A DNA stretch of 64,000 bases, from positions 930,001 through 994,000 of the forward strand of contig NZ_BCXJ01000001.1 of NCBI RefSeq assembly GCF_001598215.1, given 5' to 3'. The translations under genes were made by a program, and so were the position numbers. The notes beneath the pieces were generated by a model. The model saw only the letters and a list, made by a program, of their open reading frames with translations. It made no database searches and was not told the DNA's origin. Source of the stretch: Shouchella clausii. Its GTDB lineage: Bacteria > Bacillota > Bacilli > Bacillales > Bacillaceae_D. Below are positions 36,626-43,376 of the stretch, piece after piece (positions within the stretch are counted from its first letter, which is position 1; every line of letters begins with the position of its first letter).

Positions 36626-36898
36626 TTTTATAGTCCTTGGAGGATATCGTGAGCTATCTTTGTTTACTTGTACTCATTTTGGTTTAGATACTGCAAGATT
36701 TTTGTAGGTGAAAATGGTTATTCCAATGAATATAGTTAGTCAATTCCCGCTTTATCTGCTTGGGCAGACTAGTAAGGTGGAGCAGGAACTCTCACAAAAT
36801 AGCTAATTCTCCAATAGTGAAAAAAACAAAGCAGAGGCTAGCTATTCTATTGTTGGCATTTATCATTTTTTATTATAAGTTTGAAAAAAGGTGTATGT
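36626..36898 (+). promoter_or_regulatory. Leader RNA between loaP and the biosynthetic genes; probable LoaP target
   Basis: 273 non-coding bases with several hairpins: CTGCAA/TTGTAG near 36690, TCTGC-TTGG-GCAGA at 36755-36768, and AATAGCTA (36798-36805) with TAGCTATT (36839-36846). The last competes with a CCAATAG/CTATTG pairing, and a T-rich stretch follows at about 36860. Mutually exclusive pairings before a U-rich tract suggest an attenuator, the kind of place where LoaP loads. I cannot confirm the specific LoaP hairpin from memory. Confidence 0.45.
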
Positions 36899-38038
36899 AT
36901 GAATGTGACAGAATTGCTAACAGTTTCGATAATTGTTGAAAGGAATATACAGTATAAAATCACTAAAAATAATTACGAAAACAAATATTTAGTAGATGAT
37001 GAAAACATTCAAAGAATTGACTATTCAATGAGAAAATCGCCATACAAAGACTTTAATGAGGAATTTTTGGAAAGGAAAGGTGTTACAAATAAAAGGAATT
37101 TTAGAAGTAAAATAGAGATGATAAATGTAAAAAATCTTTTAGACGAATGGTCCATAATCAATAGTGGTATTTTAAAAGAGTCCAACGATATAAATATAAC
37201 ATTAAGTACAAATTACATAAAAAAATATAGTATCTTCCCTATCTATAAGGATTTTAATCTTTCTATAAACACAGAAAACTTTATTATTGGTAGTATGACT
37301 ATTTCTGAGAGTACTATCAATTTTTCAGTTTCAAGTATAAATACACTTTATCACGAATTAAATCGAGTTTTAAAGAAGTTAATAAATAACAAAGAAAATT
37401 ATATTGGAAATACAGTGGGAATAAAAGGAAAATACAATTTATTTTTCGATCCTTTTGTTTCCTCAATTTTTTTCCATGAATTAGTAGGCCACGGTTTAGA
37501 AGAAGGATTCTTGAAAAAAGGGGATAAGGTGGGCCCTTTAAATCTGAGTGTTTATCAAGCATGTCTTGATGATTTAAGTGTACCAAGAACGCCCAAATAT
37601 CAAAAACAATTACTTATTAAGAATGGATTTGTAATAGTTGATAAAATTGAAATACAAGGACATAGAAAGTCTATAAGACATTCACCTTCAATTAGATTGA
37701 ATAATTTAATCATCGATGGTGGGTTTAACAGTAAGCCAAACTTTGTGGAGAAAGAGATTTCATATATTAAATGTTGTAATGTAGGATTAGCTGAATTTTA
37801 TGAAGGATACATTATATTGGAAATAAAGAATGGTTTGTTAATTAGTGATAGTAAAGATTATAAAAGGATAGAAAGATTAATATTAAAGATACATGTCAAC
37901 GAAGTGTATAAACACTTCAAACATCTTTATGACGATTATGAGACTGTAAGGGGTATATGTACAAAGAATAATGATACCCTTCCGACAGTTAACCACTCAC
38001 CATCTATATTATTCTTAGATACCTATGTGGAGAGCTAA
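36899..38038 (+). CDS. TldD-like metalloprotease of the RiPP cluster
   Basis: 379 residues from ATG 36899 (AAAAAGGTG upstream; an alternative TTG lies at 36881). The zinc site of TldD is present: His193-Glu194-Leu-Val-Gly-His198 in FHELVGHGLEEG, and a third ligand, Cys354, in RGICTKNNDTLP, which lines up with the GMCGKDGQ region of TldD. RHSPSIRLNNL corresponds to the family's substrate-strand segment. It is about 100 residues shorter than E. coli TldD. TldD/TldE heterodimers trim unfolded peptides, for example mature microcin B17, and stand in for leader peptidases in some PQQ-like pathways. The gene after it is its natural TldE partner. Confidence 0.82.
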   Translation: MNVTELLTVSIIVERNIQYKITKNNYENKYLVDDENIQRIDYSMRKSPYKDFNEEFLERKGVTNKRNFRSKIEMINVKNLLDEWSIINSGILKESNDINITLSTNYIKKYSIFPIYKDFNLSINTENFIIGSMTISESTINFSVSSINTLYHELNRVLKKLINNKENYIGNTVGIKGKYNLFFDPFVSSIFFHELVGHGLEEGFLKKGDKVGPLNLSVYQACLDDLSVPRTPKYQKQLLIKNGFVIVDKIEIQGHRKSIRHSPSIRLNNLIIDGGFNSKPNFVEKEISYIKCCNVGLAEFYEGYIILEIKNGLLISDSKDYKRIERLILKIHVNEVYKHFKHLYDDYETVRGICTKNNDTLPTVNHSPSILFLDTYVES

Positions 38039-38039
38039 T

Positions 38040-38981
38040 ATGAAATGGCAAAATATTTTATTAGAATCTAAAATGATTGACTTTGGATTAAAAATTAAAA
38101 CCACTGTAAAAGAAAGAATAAAAGCTTTCAGAATTATATACGAGCATAATTATGGAACTGCGGTAGATTATAGTGGAAATGATGAATTGCTTGTTGAAAA
38201 AGCTATTAGGAATTCTGTTAGTTTTCCTAAAAATAAGCTCGACTTTTATCCCTTAACTAAAAGCGAGCAATTGGACAATGATCGACCTAAGCAGCTAGGG
38301 GTAGGAAAATATTTAATATTTAACTTATTTCTGAAAAATGAACAGAATATTTCGATAGAAGAAAAAACTTTTTTCCAAATAAATGCTTGTATTATAAATG
38401 AAAAAAAACTTATAAATGCAAAATGCAGTAAAGAGAAAATTTTTGAGCACCCATGGGTTATTTCACCATTGGCATTATCTAAAATCATATTAAATGAGTG
38501 GTCTTCAATTCTTAGAATGGAGAAAAAATCATTTGAATTTCCATGTGATATTAAAATAATAGATCGGGCAACAAAAATGAAGTATGATTTCGAAGGAACT
38601 TTAAAACAAGAAACTTTATTTGTATCAGAGGGGGAAGTTATTAATTATGCTTACAATCTAGAAAAAGCGAATGGGAACTTAGATTTGCTTAATGGTCAAG
38701 GTGGTATTAATGGAATATTTTTAACAGACTTATACTTGATTAGTAATGATGTTTCTCCATGGCCAGACTTTGAATTTTATTATGTTGAAGATGTTCACAG
38801 TATTAAAAATAATATGTTTTTAGTTACTTTCAGAAACGTATTTAATAAAAACATAGAGCTCGTAAAAATAAATAAACACAAATTGTTTACAAACTATGAG
38901 TGGCTAGAAGAAAGAGGAAGAGGAATTTTTCCCTGGAATGTGCCTTACTTACTAATTAAAAACCCATATAGTATTAAGTAA
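38040..38981 (+). CDS. TldE/PmbA-like inactive partner of the TldD protease
   Basis: 313 residues from ATG 38040 with GGAG upstream; the preceding gene stops at 38038. It has no HExxxH motif. NGQGGINGIFLTDLYLISND near residue 223 and the overall length and order fit the non-catalytic TldE/PmbA subunit, which shapes the cleavage chamber with TldD. Similarity is weak, so the identification rests partly on position. A lipid- or peptide-binding role cannot be excluded. Confidence 0.6.
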   Translation: MKWQNILLESKMIDFGLKIKTTVKERIKAFRIIYEHNYGTAVDYSGNDELLVEKAIRNSVSFPKNKLDFYPLTKSEQLDNDRPKQLGVGKYLIFNLFLKNEQNISIEEKTFFQINACIINEKKLINAKCSKEKIFEHPWVISPLALSKIILNEWSSILRMEKKSFEFPCDIKIIDRATKMKYDFEGTLKQETLFVSEGEVINYAYNLEKANGNLDLLNGQGGINGIFLTDLYLISNDVSPWPDFEFYYVEDVHSIKNNMFLVTFRNVFNKNIELVKINKHKLFTNYEWLEERGRGIFPWNVPYLLIKNPYSIK

Positions 38982-38995
38982 GAGGATGTGAAGTA

Positions 38996-40207
38996 TTGAA
39001 AAATAAAAATTTATGGATCTTAATGTTAGGCATTACAGGAGCCGAATTTGGAATGTGGTTTGGTTTAGTTGGTAACTTGAATTATTTACAAAATAGTTTA
39101 GATTCAAGCCTGTTGCAATCACTAATATTATTATCAGGCGTAATTGTCGGTACTTTGTTTGGTCCTTATGCAGGGAGCTTAATTGACAAGACCAGTAAAA
39201 AGAATATCCTGCTTTATGCATCAATTGCGAGGATAATTGCGGTTTTGGTTATGTTTTTGGCTATATTATATAATTCTGTGCTATTGGTTATTGGATATAG
39301 TGTATTAATGGGGATTTCTGCCTCGTTCTACTTTCCAGCTATAAATGCATTGATACCGATGATTGTCACTCAGAAGCAATTAACATTTGCAAATGTCTTA
39401 CAAAATAATCTGATGACCATTATTCGTATAATTGGAGCAGCTTCAGCAGGTGTCTTATTAGTTTCTGTTTCGCTATATCATTTGTACATAATTTCATTGA
39501 TATTTTACTTGGTACTTCTTTTTTCTATTTTTTTCCTTAACATAAACGAAAGCGATTTAACTCTTAATACTAAGAAGAATGAAATCAAGTTTAGAGAGAT
39601 CCTGCCAATTCTTAAGAATGAGAAGATAATTTTCATACTATTATTGCTCTCTTTTGTACCGTACGTATTTATATCTGGATTTAATTTAATGGTAATAGAA
39701 ATTAGCAATATACAAAATTCAGTCGCAATTACAGGTTTATTATACGCAACTGAAGGTATATGTATACTTTTGGCTGGGTTTTTAATCATCAAAGTTAATA
39801 GAAGTAACTTTATATTATATATAATCTGCTTTTCTTGTTTTTCAATGGCATTGTCACAATTCATTTTATCGTCTTCTAATCAAATGTATATTCCATTCAT
39901 TGCTTTTGCAATATTTGGTCTTTCTGCAGGAATCTTTATACCCGTGTCAAATACCTATTTCCAAAAAAATATTGAGCCTAATTATCATGGAAGGTTTTTC
40001 GCCTTTAAGAGAATATTAGAAAACTTGATTGCTCAATTTTCATTAGTGCTTATTGGATTTTTATTAGACTTTATCGGTTTCAATTCAATGATGTTCTTTT
40101 TTGGCATAATATCATTAATTATAGTATCTATATGTAGTTACTATTTATTAATTGATAGAAAATTAACTATACCAATGAAGGGAGGTGAAAAAAATGAAAA
40201 ATTTTAA
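38996..40207 (+). CDS. MFS exporter of the RiPP cluster
   Basis: 403 residues starting at TTG 38996 (GAGGATGTG upstream). About 12 membrane helices; the first half carries GTLFGPYAGSLIDKTSKK between helices 2 and 3, the MFS motif A of drug and macrolide effluxers. It probably exports the finished peptide product and gives self-resistance. The last 14 bases overlap the precursor gene, including that gene's ribosome site, so the precursor is translated after the transporter. Confidence 0.88.
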   Translation: MKNKNLWILMLGITGAEFGMWFGLVGNLNYLQNSLDSSLLQSLILLSGVIVGTLFGPYAGSLIDKTSKKNILLYASIARIIAVLVMFLAILYNSVLLVIGYSVLMGISASFYFPAINALIPMIVTQKQLTFANVLQNNLMTIIRIIGAASAGVLLVSVSLYHLYIISLIFYLVLLFSIFFLNINESDLTLNTKKNEIKFREILPILKNEKIIFILLLLSFVPYVFISGFNLMVIEISNIQNSVAITGLLYATEGICILLAGFLIIKVNRSNFILYIICFSCFSMALSQFILSSSNQMYIPFIAFAIFGLSAGIFIPVSNTYFQKNIEPNYHGRFFAFKRILENLIAQFSLVLIGFLLDFIGFNSMMFFFGIISLIIVSICSYYLLIDRKLTIPMKGGEKNEKF

Positions 40208-40364
40208 ACCAGCTTTTGAAGCTACTCAAGTAACATCAATGCAGTGGAATAGAACTGCCCCAATGGCAGTTGCTGAAGCTGCGAACTTGTCTAAACCCGC
40301 TAATATTTCAAAAGAAACTCTTAATGAACTCAAACAAGCAATTCAAGAAGAAATGAAACTTTAA
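40194..40364 (+). CDS. RiPP precursor peptide (56 residues)
   Basis: The frame begins at ATG 40194 behind a strong GGAGGTG and ends at 40364. It opens MKNFKPAFEATQVTSMQWNR; then TAPMAVAEAANLSKPAN (21-37) and a helical, charged tail (38-56, ending EEMKL) follow. The start resembles PqqA, which begins with a KPAF segment followed by a VT-containing core (compare KPAFIDLRLGLEVTLY of Klebsiella PqqA), and the neighbouring enzymes are of PqqE/PqqD type. There is one Trp (18) and no Tyr or Cys. Thr, Ser, Gln and Trp at 11-21 are plausible modification sites, and the C-terminal helix may be a recognition follower. A terminator follows, as is common after precursor genes. Function is inferred from context. 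Confidence 0.8.
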   Translation: MKNFKPAFEATQVTSMQWNRTAPMAVAEAANLSKPANISKETLNELKQAIQEEMKL

Positions 40365-40375
40365 GTACCGAAAAA

Positions 40376-40400
40376 ACTAGGAGGTTTCCTCCTAGTTTTA
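40376..40400 (+). terminator. Intrinsic terminator between precursor and tailoring genes
   Basis: A perfect 9-bp stem ACTAGGAGG/CCTCCTAGT with a TTT loop, six A residues before and TTTTA after. It should end most transcripts just after the precursor, giving excess peptide over enzymes, and is a likely place for LoaP to permit read-through into the enzyme genes. Confidence 0.85.
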
Positions 40401-40421
40401 CTCAATATTAGGAGGGGTGTT

Positions 40422-41570
40422 ATGTTTTTACGTGGACCTGCCCATGTGGATTTTAATCTTACAAATGGTTGCAATTTAGCTTGTTCTCATTGTCACAGCT
40501 CATCTGGCCCTAGGTTAGATAATGAATTAAAAACCGACGAGATTCTGGAAGTAATAAATGATTTGCATAAGATGGGTACGCTTAAAATTGCCTTTGCAGG
40601 TGGCGAACCTTTTATCAGAAGAGATATTATAGAGATTTTGTCATTTGCATGTAACCTACCAGGCTGGACAGTCTCAGTAATTACAAACGGATTATTTTTA
40701 CATGAAAGAAATGTGAATTTGTTGAAAGAAAAGTGTCCCAATCTAATGATTAATGTAAGTATAGATGGATCGACCCCAGAAAACTATACCGTTTTAAGAA
40801 AACAAGTTAACAATCCAAATTTTGATCCTGTGCCAGTATTTGAGAGGGTCAAAGATGGAGTCAAAAAAGTCGTTGATGCAGGATTTAATACATCTATTAA
40901 CTTTACTGTTACTAAAGCAACTGAACAAGACCTTTTTGATACTTATAAATTAGCGATGAATCTAGGAGCAAATGCTCTTGTTGGAATAAAGTTCTTCCCT
41001 GGTGGTTATGGAAGAAAGCATTTAGATAAATTTGAGTTACCTTTTAATACATGGGCAAAGATATTTTCAAAGCTAACTAAAGAAAAATTAAGTGGAAATT
41101 ATGAACATTTACAAATATCTATTCCGGCCCCATGGGAGTTTTATTTACCGTTAATCGAACAGGATATTGATATTGAGCAAGCAGAGAAAGTTTGGAATTA
41201 TAGAAGCCCATTAAGGGAAAGTGGTTACAAATCACACAATGATATAGGTGATATTTTAGGTAATGCAGAATTATCAGTTTCTTCTAATGGAGAGGTCTAT
41301 CCTTCCGTTTTGGTTATTGGTGAGGAAGAACTTGAATGTGGAAATCTACGTAAGGAAAGCATATTTGAAATATGGAAAAGATCAAGTATCCTTACAGAGA
41401 TTAGAGGGCTAACGATTGAAAAGTTAGAAGGGAATTGTAGAATGTGTAGTTTGAAAGATATTTGTGGTGGAGGTTCAAGGTCTAGAGCTTATGCAAAAGA
41501 GAAGAAATTGTATGCAAAAGATTATATGTGTCCTATAGTCAATTCACTAAGGGAGTTAGAATATGTCTGA
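40422..41570 (+). CDS. SPASM radical SAM peptide-modifying enzyme (PqqE/AlbA-like)
   Basis: 382 residues. The radical SAM cluster is Cys17-x3-Cys21-x2-Cys24 in NGCNLACSHCHSS, followed by the SAM-binding AFAGGEPFIRRD. The C-terminal SPASM domain keeps Cys306, Cys339, Cys342, Cys348 and Cys370 for auxiliary iron-sulfur clusters. Enzymes of this type install carbon-carbon, thioether or other cross-links, or excise groups, on ribosomal peptides, using a PqqD-like partner to hold the leader; here that partner is encoded next, overlapping by eight bases. The likely substrate is the peptide at 40194. The reaction cannot be predicted. Confidence 0.9.
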   Translation: MFLRGPAHVDFNLTNGCNLACSHCHSSSGPRLDNELKTDEILEVINDLHKMGTLKIAFAGGEPFIRRDIIEILSFACNLPGWTVSVITNGLFLHERNVNLLKEKCPNLMINVSIDGSTPENYTVLRKQVNNPNFDPVPVFERVKDGVKKVVDAGFNTSINFTVTKATEQDLFDTYKLAMNLGANALVGIKFFPGGYGRKHLDKFELPFNTWAKIFSKLTKEKLSGNYEHLQISIPAPWEFYLPLIEQDIDIEQAEKVWNYRSPLRESGYKSHNDIGDILGNAELSVSSNGEVYPSVLVIGEEELECGNLRKESIFEIWKRSSILTEIRGLTIEKLEGNCRMCSLKDICGGGSRSRAYAKEKKLYAKDYMCPIVNSLRELEYV

Positions 41571-41877
41571 TATGATTATTATTGGAGATAAGTGTGATGC
41601 AATTAGGTACTATAGAGATAGTAAAGGTTGTGAATTTCGTGCTTCTGGCGTGATTATTTCTGGAAACGAAGATTTGGCTAAATTATTCGATATAATAAAT
41701 GAGAAAAAACCTACTGATGGACTACCCGAAATTTCGAAATTAAGTGGGTTGGATTCGAAACAGGTAATAAAGATTTTGAGCTCTTTGTTTAACGATTTAT
41801 ATCAATCTGGATTAAACGTTCCATATCTTTACAAGGATTGGAATGAATACGTTAAAAATGAAGAAAGGGGTGTTTAA
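41563..41877 (+). CDS. PqqD-like RiPP recognition element protein
   Basis: 104 residues. The N-terminal beta-strands (IIIGDKCDAIRYYRDSKGCEF segment) and the helical remainder (GNEDLAKLFDIINEKKPT and ISKLSGLDSKQVIKILSSLFNDLYQ) fit the winged-helix-like PqqD/RRE fold that binds leader peptides. Similarity is low and rests on size, predicted pattern and its place overlapping the SPASM gene. Expected to deliver the precursor to one or both radical SAM enzymes. Confidence 0.65.
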   Translation: MSDMIIIGDKCDAIRYYRDSKGCEFRASGVIISGNEDLAKLFDIINEKKPTDGLPEISKLSGLDSKQVIKILSSLFNDLYQSGLNVPYLYKDWNEYVKNEERGV

Positions 41878-41880
41878 TAC

Positions 41881-43353
41881 TTGAAAGATGTTGTAGTAAT
41901 TGCTCCGTTTAGAAGGCCTACTTTTCGTACAGCAATATCAAAAAAGTATCCTGTTGACGAACCCTGGGATTCTCCACCGCTAATAATAACAGGTGAATTA
42001 TTAAATAATGGATTATCGGCTACTTATTTCCCCTTAATAAATATTTTCAATGCTTACAATGAGGACACAGATAAGGAGATTTTAGAACAATTTATACTGG
42101 ATAACCCTGCAAAAATTTACTTGTTTTCTTCTGATCATTTTATACCTAGTAGAAGTACAGCATCATTATATGGTATGAGAATTTTATCAAGAATTATAAA
42201 ATCTAAAAATAAGAATTCAATTATTGGATCAATTGGTAGAATTAGTACTGTTTTGGAAAACGATATTTTTACTGAAGTAGAAGAGTTAGATTTTTCTATC
42301 GTAGGTGAGCCAGAAGAATTAATAGGTAATATGATTAATGAAATTCTCGGAGAAGGATTGGATTCCGTAAATAATAAATATAGCTGTTTTTGTCTGCGGG
42401 GCTCTATAAAAAAACCAGAACCAGCAGTAATTAAGGACTTAGAGAACATCTCTTTACCAGCTTATGAAGTGCTAGGACCAGCTTTTGAAATGTTTGAAAA
42501 ATACAGTAGTAAAAAAACTCGTACCATTCCTTTCAGTATGAGGACAAGCTTAGGGTGCAAGTTTAAATGTAAGTTTTGTAGTGGTGTGCCTAATTGGTTG
42601 AACTACAGGAAAAAAAGTAAAGAAAAAGTAAGTGCTGAAATTCAGCATTTTAAAAAACATGTTGGAAATAAAGGTTATATTTGCTTTTTAGAAGACGAAA
42701 TATTTACAAGAGATGTTGAGCATGTCAGAGATATCACAAAAGTCTTTAAAGATAATGAAATTTTTTTAGAGGGGTTGTACACTCATTCAACTCTACTAAC
42801 CGAGGAAATAGCTGAATACTTGGTGCCAATCACCAATAGAGTTTATATCGGCCTTGACAATGCAAATGATAAAATTTTACGCAAAATGGCTAAAGGTCAA
42901 AACATGGACATAGTGTTATCGACAATTGAAAAAGCAAGAACTGTTGGATTGAAGGTTCATTTGGAGTGGATAATTGGTACACCAGAGGAAGATGTAGATT
43001 CGTTGATAATATCATTGAGTACGATTTTCAATTTATTAAACACTGGTGTAGTTGATAATATTAATACTTACGTTTATTGCCCGCATCCAGGAACTGAATA
43101 TGCGGTTAATTGTAAAAAGTATAATATCAATATAGTTGCAGATTTAGAAGATATTCAAGAATCAGGGGGGATTCCTGCCTCATATACAGGCAAATTAAGT
43201 AGAAATGAAATTTTCTCTGCTTATTTGATTAGTCAATTATTAATTGCTGAGGTTAAAAATAACATAAAAATTAATGGGTATACAAATGAAGTCACTTATC
43301 CTAACAGTAATGAACTGAAGAGAATTTTTGGATTTTTAAAACAGAATAAATAG
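41881..43353 (+). CDS. Cobalamin-type radical SAM enzyme (B12-binding domain class)
   Basis: 490 residues, starting at TTG 41881 after GGGGTG. The N-terminal 160 residues resemble the Rossmann-like B12-binding domain of class B radical SAM methyltransferases (VVVIAPFRRPTF, SPPLIITGELLNNGLSATYFP), although the DxHxxG cobalamin-ligand motif is not evident. The radical SAM cluster is Cys226-x3-Cys230-x2-Cys233 in LGCKFKCKFCSG, then GYICFLEDEIF and later LEWIIGTPEED. Members methylate unreactive carbon or phosphorus atoms, or rearrange substrates. Within this cluster it may C-methylate the peptide. No corrinoid synthesis gene is nearby, so cobalamin would have to be made elsewhere or taken up. 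Confidence 0.85.
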   Translation: MKDVVVIAPFRRPTFRTAISKKYPVDEPWDSPPLIITGELLNNGLSATYFPLINIFNAYNEDTDKEILEQFILDNPAKIYLFSSDHFIPSRSTASLYGMRILSRIIKSKNKNSIIGSIGRISTVLENDIFTEVEELDFSIVGEPEELIGNMINEILGEGLDSVNNKYSCFCLRGSIKKPEPAVIKDLENISLPAYEVLGPAFEMFEKYSSKKTRTIPFSMRTSLGCKFKCKFCSGVPNWLNYRKKSKEKVSAEIQHFKKHVGNKGYICFLEDEIFTRDVEHVRDITKVFKDNEIFLEGLYTHSTLLTEEIAEYLVPITNRVYIGLDNANDKILRKMAKGQNMDIVLSTIEKARTVGLKVHLEWIIGTPEEDVDSLIISLSTIFNLLNTGVVDNINTYVYCPHPGTEYAVNCKKYNINIVADLEDIQESGGIPASYTGKLSRNEIFSAYLISQLLIAEVKNNIKINGYTNEVTYPNSNELKRIFGFLKQNK

Positions 43354-43376
43354 AAAACAACTGAAGGGAGATTAAA

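Noticed and set aside
36899-38981. Treating the two proteins as the host's own TldD/TldE
   Set aside because: Both are much shorter than the housekeeping pair, and the AT-rich composition and operon position tie them to the RiPP cluster.
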